Shown piece after piece: positions 20,351 through 30,303 of a DNA stretch of 57,734 nucleotides. Under the pieces are notes generated by a model. It worked only from the letters and a program-made list of their open reading frames with translations. It was not told where the DNA came from and did no database searches. The translations under genes and the position numbers were made by a program. Each line of letters opens with the position of its first letter. Positions within the stretch are counted from its first letter, which is position 1. The DNA is from an uncultured Pseudomonadota bacterium (GTDB lineage Bacteria; Pseudomonadota; Gammaproteobacteria; Burkholderiales; Rhodocyclaceae), in contig CAIQBG010000017.1 of the NCBI GenBank assembly GCA_903870055.1, positions 1-57,734 on the forward strand, read 5' to 3'.

Positions 20351-22765
20351 TTACTGCTCGTCTTGAGCAACTGCTGTCGAGGGCCGGTCCATCCAGTAGC
20401 GCTGATGAACTCGCCTGTATGCCGACACATTCAGCGAAGGCAGATCAACCTGCACCATGCCATCTGTATCGGTTCTATAAGTTTTGATTTTACGCGTTTC
20501 ATAAGCCGCCATCACGCTTGGCTTCGGGTGTCGGTAACGATTTCTGTAACCTACTGGAATGATGGCAATTTCCGGCTGCACCGCGTCCAGCAATTCGGTG
20601 CCGGAACTGGTGCCGCTCCCGTGATGTGGCACCAACAGCACCTGACTGGCTGGCAGCCCCTTACTGACCATTTCCCGCTCGTCCTGTAATTCAATATCCG
20701 AAGTCAGCAACATGCGCTTATCGCCTACACTCACCTGCAAAACGCAGCTCTGATGGTTACTGGCAAGGTCTTTGACTGTCTTCGGTGAGGATGGGTGCAT
20801 AAACTCGAAACGTACGCCATCCCAAGTCCAACCATGACCCGCTCGACAGGATTTGGCGCGTACGCCCGGTACCGCATCGGCAAAATTCGTATCGGGTGCA
20901 TCGGCCACCCATCCTACCGGCATGGATTCAAGCACTGATAGTGCGCCGCCAGAGTGGTCCATATCACGGTGCGTAACAACCATGCCGTTCAGTCGATCCA
21001 CTCCGATTGATCTGAGGTAGGGAACGATGACCCGCACACCGGCATCGGCTTCACTGCTGTAGTAAGGGCCGGTGTCATACAGCAGCACATGCCGATGGGT
21101 ACGAACAACGACTGCCAGGCCCTGCCCCACATCAAGCACTTCTATCCTTGCCTGGCCAGCAGGAATGCTGTCAATTTTAGGCAACACTAATGGCAGACAG
21201 AGGAAAATCGCCATCCAACGTCCGGGTAAACCTGCTGGCATTAACCACCACAACGCCCCCACTATAGCCAATACAAAAACCAGCGGAGATGGCACCGGTG
21301 CATGCCAGATCGCAATCGGTAAAGCTGCCGCCCAATTAAGCAAGTGTAATAGCGGCGTCATTAAGGCATCAGCCAGATAGAGCAAACCATCCCAGGGCAC
21401 GACTAGAGCCAGAATGGTAATCGGTGTAACCACCCCGCTTACCCAGGGAATTGCTATTGCATTGGTCAGCGGAGAAATTAGCGAAAACTGGCTGAAAAAC
21501 AGTAGTAGAAATGGCAAGGTACCGATGGTAACTGCCCACTGTGTACGGCCAAATCCTTTAAACCAGATAGCCACGCGTTGGCGCCAGGAACGTTGCTCAC
21601 CCGTGCTGACATGCTCGGATAACGCCGCCCAGAGCAAAAGCCCCACCGCCACAAAGGATAACCAGAACCCCGGACTCATGCCCGCCCAGGGGTCGAGCAA
21701 CAGTACAACAACAAGTGCAACAAGCAGTATTTTGAAAGGCGACACATGCCGCCCGGTTAATACGGCAATGGCACCTACGGTGAGCATAAATAATGTGCGC
21801 AATGCCGGTATGCCCGCGCCGGCAATCAGGGTGTAAAAGGCGGCGGCGAACCAGCCACAAAACACGCCCATCTTCTGGGCGGGCAAGCGGGTGACCAATC
21901 GGGGCAAACGGCGCCAAATCATTGAGACCAGTAACGCCACCAATCCGGAAAACAAGGTGACGTGTAAACCTGAGATCGACATCAAGTGCGTCGTACCGGT
22001 TTTGGCAAAGACCTGCCATAGCGCACCGGGAATCGCTTTCTGATCGCCAATCGCTAAGGCGGTAAGAATCCCGCCATCCGGATAGACCTCTTGCGGCAAG
22101 ACCCTATCAAAGCGTTCGCGGATCATTGATCGTAAAACCGCAATGCCTGTTGCAAAGCCAGGCACAAAGGCATCAATCCGATCACCCGACTTCACATAAC
22201 CGGTGGCTCGAATACCGTTCTCAAAAAGTCGTGCTTCGGTATCAAACCCATGAGGATTGGCTAAACCATGCGGCCGCTTGAGGCGCACTACAAAAGACCA
22301 GCGTTCTCCCGCTTTGACCGGTCCAAGGATAGGTTTTTCAGAGCTACCCTCATCCTGACTGGCATTCCAGACTGAAAGCTGTATCCGTTCCGGCACATGA
22401 TATGGCGCATCAACCTGTTCAACACGGAACTGAAAGCGCTGCCCGCGAGCAGTGCGATCCGGCAACGAATCAACGACCCCGCTTAACCGGATATTCCGAC
22501 CCATCGCTGCTTCAGGCAGACTATTGTTGAGCACAGCGGCGCTTCGCCAACAGGTATAACTGGCACCCGATGCAAAGCTGATAATCACGAGTAGGAGCAA
22601 GATCAGACGCGTTGCTCTAGCTATACGCGAAACTCTATAGATCTGCAGCGCGACAATACCGGCTAGGCTCAGTAGGCAAACCAGCCCCCACGGGGCTACT
22701 GGAATCTCCGGCAGAAACTGGCAGGCCAGAACCCCTGATGCAAAGGCAATCAGTAGCACTGGCAC
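20351..22765 (-). CDS. comEC: DNA internalisation competence protein ComEC/Rec2
   Basis: Inner-membrane channel that carries single-stranded DNA into the cytoplasm during natural transformation. At 804 residues the three parts are visible: N-terminal membrane helices plus an OB-like soluble domain (about 1-200), the competence membrane domain beginning ALAIGDQKAIPGALWQVFAKTGTTHLMSISG in short segments (about 235-500), and a C-terminal metallo-beta-lactamase-like domain (LDVGQGLAVVV, THRDMDHSGG, VLLVPHHGSGTSS). Full length and no broken motif, so competence is plausible if the other com/pil genes exist. lolD lies 15 bases upstream. Confidence 0.94.
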   Translation of the reverse strand: MPVLLIAFASGVLACQFLPEIPVAPWGLVCLLSLAGIVALQIYRVSRIARATRLILLLLVIISFASGASYTCWRSAAVLNNSLPEAAMGRNIRLSGVVDSLPDRTARGQRFQFRVEQVDAPYHVPERIQLSVWNASQDEGSSEKPILGPVKAGERWSFVVRLKRPHGLANPHGFDTEARLFENGIRATGYVKSGDRIDAFVPGFATGIAVLRSMIRERFDRVLPQEVYPDGGILTALAIGDQKAIPGALWQVFAKTGTTHLMSISGLHVTLFSGLVALLVSMIWRRLPRLVTRLPAQKMGVFCGWFAAAFYTLIAGAGIPALRTLFMLTVGAIAVLTGRHVSPFKILLVALVVVLLLDPWAGMSPGFWLSFVAVGLLLWAALSEHVSTGEQRSWRQRVAIWFKGFGRTQWAVTIGTLPFLLLFFSQFSLISPLTNAIAIPWVSGVVTPITILALVVPWDGLLYLADALMTPLLHLLNWAAALPIAIWHAPVPSPLVFVLAIVGALWWLMPAGLPGRWMAIFLCLPLVLPKIDSIPAGQARIEVLDVGQGLAVVVRTHRHVLLYDTGPYYSSEADAGVRVIVPYLRSIGVDRLNGMVVTHRDMDHSGGALSVLESMPVGWVADAPDTNFADAVPGVRAKSCRAGHGWTWDGVRFEFMHPSSPKTVKDLASNHQSCVLQVSVGDKRMLLTSDIELQDEREMVSKGLPASQVLLVPHHGSGTSSGTELLDAVQPEIAIIPVGYRNRYRHPKPSVMAAYETRKIKTYRTDTDGMVQVDLPSLNVSAYRRVHQRYWMDRPSTAVAQDEQ

Positions 22766-22780
22766 CCTTAACTCACAAAC

Positions 22781-23467
22781 TCAAAGGCTGGCATCCGTAA
22801 GCACACCGTCCTGCAAACGCATCGTGCGGTCTAACTGCGCAGCGAGGTTTGGATCATGTGACACAAGCACAAATGCAACGCCCGACTGCACACTAAGCTC
22901 CCGGAAAAGCGTAAAGACCTGCTCTGCAGTTTGACGGTCTAGATTACCAGTTGGTTCATCAGCCAACACGACCGATGGGCGTGTCACCAACGCACGGGCA
23001 ATGGCTGTGCGCTGACGTTCCCCACCCGATAGTGCTGCCGGTGTATGTAGTAACCGATGCCCCAGACCCACTTTCTCGAGCCATTGTTGAGCTTCTGCAT
23101 CCGCCTCCGCTTTAGGCAACCCGCGCACATAAAGCGGCATCGCCACATTTTCAACGGCGGTGAATTCAGGTAGTAAATGATGGTGCTGGTACACGAAACC
23201 CATATGGCGGTTACGCCAAAGGCCTCGCTCCTTTTCAGACATCTCAACCCAGCTACGCCCGGCAATAAGTACATCGCCTGAGGTCGGATGATCTAGCCCG
23301 CCTAATAAATGCAGAAAGGTGCTTTTGCCTGAGCCGGAGGCCCCAACGACAGCGACAGATTCTCCCGCTGCCAGATCAAAAGACACATGATCAAGTACGG
23401 TGACATTTTCAGCCCCTGCACCGTATATCTTGCTCAGGCCACGACAGGACAGGACAAAATCACTCAT
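22781..23467 (-). CDS. lolD: Lipoprotein-releasing system ATPase LolD
   Basis: ATPase of the LolCDE exporter that extracts outer-membrane lipoproteins from the inner membrane for LolA. Walker A GASGSGKS, Q-loop VYQHHHLLPEFTAVENVAMPL, signature LSGGERQRTAIARAL, Walker B VVLADEPTGNLD and switch His (LVSHD) are all present. Start choice: ATG 23467 overlaps the lolC end by eight bases (ATGAGTGA) and has a strong GGAGG nine bases upstream; an in-frame start at 23503 lies inside lolC and is rejected. 228 residues. Confidence 0.95.
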   Translation of the reverse strand: MSDFVLSCRGLSKIYGAGAENVTVLDHVSFDLAAGESVAVVGASGSGKSTFLHLLGGLDHPTSGDVLIAGRSWVEMSEKERGLWRNRHMGFVYQHHHLLPEFTAVENVAMPLYVRGLPKAEADAEAQQWLEKVGLGHRLLHTPAALSGGERQRTAIARALVTRPSVVLADEPTGNLDRQTAEQVFTLFRELSVQSGVAFVLVSHDPNLAAQLDRTMRLQDGVLTDASL

Positions 23468-24755
23468 GACGCAATGCCTCCGCGGGTTGAACGCGTGCTG
23501 CACGCAGGCTAGGGTAAAGCGTTGCCAACAAGGTCAACACAAAAGCCGTGATGGAAATGGTGATCACGTCATCCCACTGCAAGTCTGACGGCAGATCGGA
23601 AATAAAATAGACCTCTCGAGAGAGGAAATGAATACCGAAAAGGCGTTCAATGGCGGGCACAACAGTATCAATATTCAAAGCCAGTGCTACCCCACCCGCA
23701 ACGCCCAACCCCAGACCAATCAAGCCGATCAGAGCACCCTGCACCAGGAAGATCATGGCGATGCTGCCGCGGCTAGCACCCAGCGTACGCAGAATAGCGA
23801 TATCACCACGTTTATCAGTAACAGCCATCACCAGGGTAGAGACAATATTAAAGGCCGCTACCGCCACGATGAGGAACAGGATCAGGAACATCATCCGTTT
23901 TTCGATTTGAACCGCGCGAAAGAAGTTAGCGTGTTTGCGGCTCCAGTCAATCAGATAGGCAGGCTCATCCAGCACTGGCGCAATTGAGCGTGCGATTTGC
24001 GGTGCCTTGAATGGGTCATCGACCTTCAGACGGACACCCGTGACGGTTTGACCCAGGCGGAACAACACCTGGGCATCTTTCAGATCAATCAGTGCCAAGC
24101 CACTGTCGTACTCGAACATTCCAAAATCGAAAACGCCGCCAACTTCAAAACTTTTGATCCGCGGAATAACGCCTGCCGGGGTAACCACCCCCTCAGGCGC
24201 AATGACCGTCACCCGATCACCCACTACCACACCCAATGCACGTGCCAGATCGCTACCAAGCACAATCCTGAAAGCGCCTGGTTGCAAGGTATCAAGCGTG
24301 CCAAACTTCATGTGCGTATTAAAGTCGGCAACGGTGTTTTCCAGTTGCGGGTCTATACCTCGAATAATGGCGCCACGCACACCACTACCAGGCATGAGCG
24401 GTCCCTCCCCTGGCTCACGGTTGAGGCCGTTGAGCATGACCTGGCCCTGCACGTAAGGGGCAGCAGCTAGAACTTGCGGTACCTGACGCGCCTGGGCAGC
24501 AACGCGCTGCCAATCCATCAGGGCACCATCCATGCCTACCACTTCAATATGGGACGTCACGCCCAGAATGCGGGAACGCAGTTCCTTCTGGAAGCCATTC
24601 ATGACCGACAAAACAACGATCAGTGCAGCGACACCAAGCGCAATCCCGGCCATAGAAAGGCTGGAGATAAAGGATATGAAGCGGTTGTCCTGGCCGATCT
24701 GGCGTCGGCTACGGACATATCTCAATCCGATCAGTAACTGAAAAGGTATTTTCAC
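23460..24755 (-). CDS. lolC: Lipoprotein-releasing system permease LolC/LolE
   Basis: Membrane subunit of the lipoprotein exporter. Four membrane helices as expected: one at the N-terminus (SLSMAGIALGVAALIVVLSVMNG), a large periplasmic domain, then three near the C-terminus (from MMFLILFLIVAVAAFNIVSTL). A single LolC/E gene implies a homodimeric LolCC-type exporter with LolD, common outside enteric bacteria. The start is uncertain: no ATG fits. GTG 24755 gives VKIPFQLLIGLRYVR, matching family N-termini; in-frame TTG 24779 and GTG 24776 would add eight or seven residues, and none has a good Shine-Dalgarno. Confidence 0.93.
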   Translation of the reverse strand: MKIPFQLLIGLRYVRSRRQIGQDNRFISFISSLSMAGIALGVAALIVVLSVMNGFQKELRSRILGVTSHIEVVGMDGALMDWQRVAAQARQVPQVLAAAPYVQGQVMLNGLNREPGEGPLMPGSGVRGAIIRGIDPQLENTVADFNTHMKFGTLDTLQPGAFRIVLGSDLARALGVVVGDRVTVIAPEGVVTPAGVIPRIKSFEVGGVFDFGMFEYDSGLALIDLKDAQVLFRLGQTVTGVRLKVDDPFKAPQIARSIAPVLDEPAYLIDWSRKHANFFRAVQIEKRMMFLILFLIVAVAAFNIVSTLVMAVTDKRGDIAILRTLGASRGSIAMIFLVQGALIGLIGLGLGVAGGVALALNIDTVVPAIERLFGIHFLSREVYFISDLPSDLQWDDVITISITAFVLTLLATLYPSLRAARVQPAEALRHE

Positions 24756-24797
24756 AATCAGGCGTGCTTTTGGCACCAAAAACGCATAAGACCGCTA

Positions 24798-24806
24798 TGC
24801 TACACT
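24798..24806 (+). promoter_or_regulatory. Candidate extended -10 promoter for the RpfE-like/recJ operon
   Basis: TGCTACACT matches an extended -10 (TGn plus TACACT), 48 bases before the ATG at 24855 in the lolC divergent gap. No good -35 is seen. Inferred. Confidence 0.3.
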
Positions 24807-24854
24807 CGATTCACCTGCAAGTTGTTCCGAATGCGCTAAGGCCCTGCCACTCCC

Positions 24855-25925
24855 ATGCATCTGACCCTTTTTGTACCCGACCTACTCTGGCCAGATCACG
24901 ATCATCGTCAGGCATTTGAATTTGATCAGGCAAGCCAACTCGCCCGTTTTCTTTCTTTGGCTGCGCATACGGCAACACCCTTCAGCCAAACAGATTCCTG
25001 GGAATCGGTACTGGCTCAGACCTTTGGCTTAGGCGATAGAGCTTCGCCACTGGGTGCCCTGCGGTTACTTGGGGAATCTGACGAAATAACAGATAACCAA
25101 GCTTACGGCCGCACCCTGCTTTGTGCCGACCCGGTGAGTCTTGATTTTATTCAGCAATCACTGGTTTTAAGCAGCTTGGATGCCACCCAACTTAGCTTTG
25201 ATGATGCCAGCCGTTTAATTGCCAGCCTGAATGAAGAATTTTCCGGTGAAGGCAGCTTCTTCACCGGCAGCAGCCCAGCCCATTGGTATTTCGCTCCAAA
25301 AGATGCAGTCGGTGAACTACCCAACCTGGCCGCCTGCAGCCGTCTGCTGGGGCGTCGTATTGATGCCGATGAATCAAGGCAGGTGCTAGGCCAAGATGGA
25401 CTACGCTGGCTCAACAGGATTCAGATGTGTCTGAATGATCATCCGGTTAATGAAGAACGCCAGATGAACGGTTTAACCACCATCAATAGCGTCTGGCCCT
25501 GGGGAGCTGGCCTACTAGATGCCAACACAGCCTGCGAGACACCCCCATTCGACTGGGCTGTAGGCAACAGCGCCTTACTCCGGGGTCTATGCATGCTTAC
25601 CGGCACGACACATACCCCTCAAATAAATACAAGCAGCTCGGGCCTGCTACTAGACACAAGCCTGGCCACAGCCATTGCGCAAGATGACATGGCATCCTGG
25701 CAAAAAGCGGTTAATACATTAATCCTGACTCATATTGCACCAGCCCTGAGCGCATTAGTCAGCGGTGAACTCGATAGCCTGACTATTATTGCGCCAGATG
25801 CCTATCAGACCCATCAGTGGACCCTGGCCTCAAATCACAAAAACTTGCGCCCTTCTTTGATCCAGCGACTCTTGGGTCAAACACATAAACACGCTGAATT
25901 AGCGACCCTCGTTCGCTCATGGTAA
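24855..25925 (+). CDS. Conserved protein of the RpfE-like/COG4255 group, recJ partner
   Basis: A 356-residue protein that I place with the RpfE/COG4255 proteins found next to recJ in beta- and gammaproteobacteria. These are sometimes annotated as phosphoglycerate-mutase-like members of the alkaline phosphatase superfamily, but I see no complete metal site here. Visible features: LTLFVPDLLWP at the N-terminus, a Leu-rich middle, TINSVWPWGAGLLD (about 210-223), a pattern like the substrate loop of that superfamily, and an LTIIAPDAYQTHQW strand near the end. It overlaps recJ by seven bases (ATGGTAA), implying translational coupling. Role unknown. Confidence 0.75.
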   Translation: MHLTLFVPDLLWPDHDHRQAFEFDQASQLARFLSLAAHTATPFSQTDSWESVLAQTFGLGDRASPLGALRLLGESDEITDNQAYGRTLLCADPVSLDFIQQSLVLSSLDATQLSFDDASRLIASLNEEFSGEGSFFTGSSPAHWYFAPKDAVGELPNLAACSRLLGRRIDADESRQVLGQDGLRWLNRIQMCLNDHPVNEERQMNGLTTINSVWPWGAGLLDANTACETPPFDWAVGNSALLRGLCMLTGTTHTPQINTSSSGLLLDTSLATAIAQDDMASWQKAVNTLILTHIAPALSALVSGELDSLTIIAPDAYQTHQWTLASNHKNLRPSLIQRLLGQTHKHAELATLVRSW

Positions 25926-27628
25926 CCCTCAGCAAACGCGCCTGGTCGGAACGCACGGCCTGGCAATTGGAACAGGGGGGCGTTAGTCCATTGCTGGCCA
26001 GGCTTTATGCTGCGCGGGGTATTAACCAGGCTGAACAGATCAGTATACGCATGGAAGATCTGTTACCACCCGCAGGTCTGAAGGGTATGGATACAGCCGC
26101 ACAGATCCTGGCCAATACCATCACCGAAGGTCGTAAAGTCTGCATCGTGGCCGATTATGATGCCGATGGCGCTACGGCCTGCGCCGTTGCGGTTAAAGGC
26201 CTACAACTATTGGGTATACAAGCGGGCAAATTAGATTACTTTGTACCCGATCGGTTCAAACTTGGTTATGGGCTAACGCCCGCTATCGTTGATCTGGTTG
26301 CGCAGGCTGCGGGCGGCAAGCCGGATCTGCTCGTTACCGTAGACAACGGCATTGCCAGCATTGATGGCGTGGCGCATGCCAAAGCTATGGGCATGCAGGT
26401 CGTGATTACCGACCACCATTTGTCGGGCAGTACCCTACCGGTGGCTGATGCCATTGTTAACCCCAATCAACCCGGTTGCGACTTTGGCTCAAAGAATCTA
26501 GCCGGTGTGGGCGTGATGCTTTACGTGCTGATGGGCCTGCGCCAGGCGTTGCGTCAGCGCAACTGGCCCGCTGCCGAACAAGCCAATCTCGGTACCCTGC
26601 TCGACCTCGTGGCCCTGGGCACCATAGCCGATGTAGTTTCGCTGGATCGCAACAATCGTATTCTGGTGGCTAATGGCCTCAACCGGATTCGACAGCGCCG
26701 TTGCTGCCCGGGCATCCTGGCACTCTATGCGGTGTCTGGCAAACAGCCAGACCGTGCACAAGCCAGTGACCTGGGGTTTTTATTGGGGCCCCGACTTAAT
26801 GCCGCTGGCCGCATGGACGATATGCGCATTGGCATCCGCTGCCTACTAGCTGAAGACATGGGCGATGCCCTCAAACTGGCACAAGAACTCGATCGTCTGA
26901 ATGTCGCCCGTCGTTCCGTAGAAGACCAGATGAAAAACGACGCCGCCAAAATTCTGACGCAACTGGATGTGAAAAACACGGCAGGTATCAGCCTCTATGA
27001 CCCAGGATGGCATGGTGGCGTCGTCGGCATTCTGGCAGGACGTATCAAAGAACAAATGCACCGACCTACGGTGGTATTTGCCAGCGATGGGAGCGGCTTG
27101 ATTAAAGGCTCAGGCCGCTCGATTCCCGGCCTGCATCTGAGAGACGCATTGGATCATCTGACCAAGATCTACCCGGCACTCATTATCAAATTTGGCGGCC
27201 ACGCCATGGCAGCTGGCCTGAGTATCCGTGAAAGCGACTTCGGATTATTTCAGCGCGCTTTCGACGAACTGGTCGATCAATTGCTACCGGTTGAAGCACG
27301 CACCCATAGCCTGGCGATTGATGGCCCCTTAGTTGATAGTGAACTCAGTCTAAATACAGCAAAACAATTGGCAGAAGGTATCTGGGGCCAGGGTTTTCCT
27401 GCACCGATCTTTGCTAACCGGTTTCAGATCCTGGAGTCCCGTCTGCTGCAGGATAAACACCTGAAACTTACTCTGGGTTGCGGGCAAAGCCGCATGGATG
27501 CAATCCGTTTTAACGACACCACGATCCCCACCGCTCAGGATACGCTGGCCTACGCACTAGAAATCAATCACTACAACGGCGTGGACAGACCGCAGTTACG
27601 CATTGAAGCAATCTGCCCCGCGCTATAA
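25919..27628 (+). CDS. recJ: Single-stranded-DNA-specific 5'-3' exonuclease RecJ
   Basis: Degrades 5' single strands in recombination and mismatch/base excision repair. DHH-family metal motifs in order: VADYDADGATA, TVDNGIAS, VITDHHLSG, then the DHHA1 domain with FGGHAMAAGLSI (about 422-433). A C-terminal OB-like domain follows. 569 residues, normal length. The gene starts inside the end of its partner gene and ends at a strong hairpin shared with htpG. Confidence 0.96.
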   Translation: MVTLSKRAWSERTAWQLEQGGVSPLLARLYAARGINQAEQISIRMEDLLPPAGLKGMDTAAQILANTITEGRKVCIVADYDADGATACAVAVKGLQLLGIQAGKLDYFVPDRFKLGYGLTPAIVDLVAQAAGGKPDLLVTVDNGIASIDGVAHAKAMGMQVVITDHHLSGSTLPVADAIVNPNQPGCDFGSKNLAGVGVMLYVLMGLRQALRQRNWPAAEQANLGTLLDLVALGTIADVVSLDRNNRILVANGLNRIRQRRCCPGILALYAVSGKQPDRAQASDLGFLLGPRLNAAGRMDDMRIGIRCLLAEDMGDALKLAQELDRLNVARRSVEDQMKNDAAKILTQLDVKNTAGISLYDPGWHGGVVGILAGRIKEQMHRPTVVFASDGSGLIKGSGRSIPGLHLRDALDHLTKIYPALIIKFGGHAMAAGLSIRESDFGLFQRAFDELVDQLLPVEARTHSLAIDGPLVDSELSLNTAKQLAEGIWGQGFPAPIFANRFQILESRLLQDKHLKLTLGCGQSRMDAIRFNDTTIPTAQDTLAYALEINHYNGVDRPQLRIEAICPAL

Positions 27629-27630
27629 AA

Positions 27631-27652
27631 AACGCCACCCTAAGGTGGCGTT
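27631..27652. terminator. Bidirectional intrinsic terminator recJ/htpG
   Basis: Perfect 9-bp stem AACGCCACC/GGTGGCGTT with a CTAA loop. On the minus strand it is followed by a run of T (good for htpG); on plus the T run is weaker (TTTCAGTTT) but still serves recJ, whose stop is just upstream. Confidence 0.88.
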
Positions 27653-27686
27653 TCAGTTTCTGACTGTTGAAGCGGTCAGACCGCAA

Positions 27687-29588
27687 TTAACCTAACATCA
27701 GCCGGTTAATCTTGCGCACAAAGCCAGCCGGATCTTCGATCTGCCCACCTTCGGCAAGCAATGCCTCATCAAACAGCACAGACGCATAATCATCAAAGTG
27801 GCCACCCTCGTTCGGTAGCAACTCCATCTTCTTGAGCATCGGGTGCTGCGGATTAATTTCCAGAATCGGCTTAATCTCAGGCGCATTCTGGCCCATCATT
27901 TTAAGCATGCGCTGCAGATTGGCACCCGGATCATGCTCGTCAGCTACCAGGCAAGCAGGCGAATCTGTCAGGCGATGCGTGACACGTACTTCCTTAAGCT
28001 TTTCGCCCAAGGCTTTCTGGAGCCGTTCGACCAGATCCTTGGCAGAAGACTCGGCTTCGGCACGCGCCTGCTTTTCACTGGCATCTTCCAGCTCACCCAG
28101 ATCCAGACCACCCTTGGCAACCGACTGCAGTGCTTTACCCTCAAAGTCTCGCAAGTGGCTGACCATCCATTCATCGACACGATCCGAAAGCAATAGGACT
28201 TCAATGCCCTTCTTGCGGAAGATCTCCAGATGCGGGCTGTTCTTGGCACCCTGGAATGTTTCGGCAGTAACGTAGTAGATCTTGTCCTGGCCAGGCTTCA
28301 TACGCGATACGTATTCGGTGAGCGACACGCTCTGTTCCGGGCTATCGGTCGTAGTCGTCGCAAATCGCAGTAGTTTGGCGATGCGGGCCTGATTGGCATG
28401 ATCTTCCCCGACGCCTTCTTTGAGTAACTGACCAAACTGGTTCCAGAAGGTGGTGTACTTTTCGGCGTTGTTATCTGCCAGCTCTTCAAGCAGACCCAGT
28501 ACGCGCTTGGTACAGCCCGAGCGAATCTGCTCGATGTCTTTGCTTTCCTGCAAAATCTCGCGCGATACATTCAGCGGTAGATCAGCGACATCCACCACGC
28601 CGCGCACAAAGCGCATATAGGTTGGCATCAGCTGTTCGGCATCATCCATGATGAAGACACGCTTGACGTAGAGCTTAATGCCATGACGGGCATTACGATC
28701 CCATAGATCAAACGGTGCCTGTGATGGCACGTACAAGAGCTGGGTATATTCCTGCCGACCCTCAACCTTGGCGTGTACCCAGGTGAGCGGTTCTTGGTAG
28801 TCGTGTGCCACGTGCTGATAGAAGGCTTTGTATTCTTCTTCAGTGACTTCGCTCTTAGGGCGTGCCCACAAAGCGCTAGCCTGATTCACGGTTTCTTCTT
28901 CGCCGGTCGGCTTCATGGCCTTGGCTTCTTCGTCCCAGGTTTCTTTAACCATGCGGATCGGCAAAGCAATATGGTCCGAATATTTGCGGAGAATTTCACG
29001 CAATTTCCAGCCGTTGAGCAGATCTTCCTGCTCGGCACGCAGATGCAGTGTCACTTCTGTGCCGCGACCCGGATGCTGGATATCGGCGACGGTGTATTCA
29101 CCCTCGCCGGCCGATACCCACTCGACACCCTCATTTGACGGCGCACCAGCCTTACGGCTACGAACGGTTACCTTATCGGCAACGATAAACGAGGAATAGA
29201 AACCCACACCAAACTGGCCAATCAGGTTGGCGTCCTTCTGGGCATCGCCCGTCAGGGCTGAGAAGAATTCTTTGGTGCCGGATTTGGCAATGGTGCCCAG
29301 GTGGGCAATCGCTTCGTCTTTAGTCATGCCAATGCCGTTATCGGCAATGGTGATGGTTTTAGCTTCGGCATCAATCAGAATGCGCAATCCCAGTTCCGGA
29401 TCGTTCTCAAACAGACTAGGGGTGGCTAGAGCTTCATAACGCAGTTTGTCACAGGCATCTGAGGCGTTTGATACCAACTCACGGAGGAAAATTTCCTTGT
29501 TGGAGTAAAGCGAATGGATCATCAGCTGAAGGAGCTGCTTAACTTCCGCCTGGAATGTCTTGGTTTCGGTTTGGGTTTGATGGGTCAT
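27687..29588 (-). CDS. htpG: Molecular chaperone HtpG (Hsp90)
   Basis: Cytosolic ATP-dependent chaperone, 633 residues. The N-terminal GHKL ATPase shows [17 protein letters not shown] (Mg/ATP Glu-Asn region), [13 protein letters not shown], and the lid [17 protein letters not shown]. The middle domain includes [10 protein letters not shown] with the catalytic-loop arginine region, and a C-terminal dimer domain ends the protein. A sigma-32-like promoter can be drawn upstream, overlapping the end of greB. It ends at the bidirectional hairpin shared with recJ. Confidence 0.97.
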   Translation of the reverse strand: MTHQTQTETKTFQAEVKQLLQLMIHSLYSNKEIFLRELVSNASDACDKLRYEALATPSLFENDPELGLRILIDAEAKTITIADNGIGMTKDEAIAHLGTIAKSGTKEFFSALTGDAQKDANLIGQFGVGFYSSFIVADKVTVRSRKAGAPSNEGVEWVSAGEGEYTVADIQHPGRGTEVTLHLRAEQEDLLNGWKLREILRKYSDHIALPIRMVKETWDEEAKAMKPTGEEETVNQASALWARPKSEVTEEEYKAFYQHVAHDYQEPLTWVHAKVEGRQEYTQLLYVPSQAPFDLWDRNARHGIKLYVKRVFIMDDAEQLMPTYMRFVRGVVDVADLPLNVSREILQESKDIEQIRSGCTKRVLGLLEELADNNAEKYTTFWNQFGQLLKEGVGEDHANQARIAKLLRFATTTTDSPEQSVSLTEYVSRMKPGQDKIYYVTAETFQGAKNSPHLEIFRKKGIEVLLLSDRVDEWMVSHLRDFEGKALQSVAKGGLDLGELEDASEKQARAEAESSAKDLVERLQKALGEKLKEVRVTHRLTDSPACLVADEHDPGANLQRMLKMMGQNAPEIKPILEINPQHPMLKKMELLPNEGGHFDDYASVLFDEALLAEGGQIEDPAGFVRKINRLMLG

Positions 29589-29636
29589 AAGTCTTTAGGA
29601 TTAAGAATGTTGACTGAATAAAACGTGTTTCGCCTT

Positions 29637-29664
29637 AGATTAGGACGAAATGCTGGAATTCAAG
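29637..29664 (-). promoter_or_regulatory. Candidate heat-shock (sigma-32-like) promoter for htpG
   Basis: On the minus strand CTTGAAT (29664-29658), a 13-base spacer, then CCTAATCT (29644-29637). The -35 agrees well with CTTGAA; the -10 matches CCCCATNT only partly (about five of eight). The transcript would start about 45 bases before the htpG ATG. It overlaps the greB stop codon. Confidence 0.42.
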
Positions 29665-30187
29665 CGTCTGGATTAAACGGCGGCATCGGCAGTGATTGAT
29701 AAAGCACATCAACCACTTCTAGCTCCCTCGGCCCCAGGGGGCTGACAAAGCGGGCAACATCTCCCTCACGCAGCTTAAATAATGCCTTGGCCAACGGCGA
29801 TACCCAGCTGATCCAGCCTTTATTCGGATCAGCCTCATCAATGCCGACGATGCTGTAGGTGGTTTCAGTCCCGTTTTCATCACAAACGACAACCGTAGCC
29901 CCAAAGAACACCTGATCGCGGTGTTGTTGCAGGCCTGGGTCGATGATATGGGCATTTTCCATGCGCTTCATCAGAAAACGGATGCGGCGGTCGATCTCAC
30001 GCAGCCGCTTTTTGCCATACAGATAGTCACCATTCTCTGAACGATCGCCGTTAGACGCTGCCCAGGAAACTATCTCCACGATTTTGGGGCGCTCGGTCTT
30101 AACCAGATATTCCAGCTCATCACACAGCCGGCGGTGACCACCGGGTGTCATGTAATGACGCTGTTCAGGTGCTGCAGGTGTGTTCAT
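29660..30187 (-). CDS. greB: Transcription elongation factor GreB
   Basis: Rescues backtracked RNA polymerase by stimulating transcript cleavage. The 175-residue protein has the N-terminal coiled-coil tip with the conserved acidic residues (ASNGDRSENGDYLYGKKRLREID) and the basic patch RIRFLMKRMENAHIID expected of GreB. A C-terminal FKBP-like domain begins with QVFFGATVVVCDENG and ends VVDVLY. The R/K-rich coiled-coil and the YLYGKK motif favour GreB over GreA. It has its own promoter facing away from fabI. Confidence 0.93.
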   Translation of the reverse strand: MNTPAAPEQRHYMTPGGHRRLCDELEYLVKTERPKIVEIVSWAASNGDRSENGDYLYGKKRLREIDRRIRFLMKRMENAHIIDPGLQQHRDQVFFGATVVVCDENGTETTYSIVGIDEADPNKGWISWVSPLAKALFKLREGDVARFVSPLGPRELEVVDVLYQSLPMPPFNPDA

Positions 30188-30214
30188 GGGTCAGTCTTTA
30201 ATCAGCAAGCCGGC

Positions 30215-30244
30215 ATTATCCTAGACCGCACAGGCTGATGTCAC
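30215..30244 (-). promoter_or_regulatory. Candidate sigma-70 promoter for greB
   Basis: Minus strand: -35 GTGACA (30244-30239), 18-base spacer, -10 GATAAT (30220-30215), 27 bases before the greB ATG. Confidence 0.5.
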
Positions 30245-30290
30245 AAAAAATTAACTGATTACAGAATCTAATCTACTTGCGCTCGACAAC

Positions 30291-30303
30291 GTTGCGGCGC
30301 AAC
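30291..30303. promoter_or_regulatory. 13-bp palindrome upstream of fabI
   Basis: GTTGCG-G-CGCAAC, a perfect inverted repeat in the greB/fabI gap, 15 bases before a -10-like TATAGT (30318-30323). It would cover the -35 region of a fabI promoter, as expected of a repressor operator. The regulator is unknown. Confidence 0.4.
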
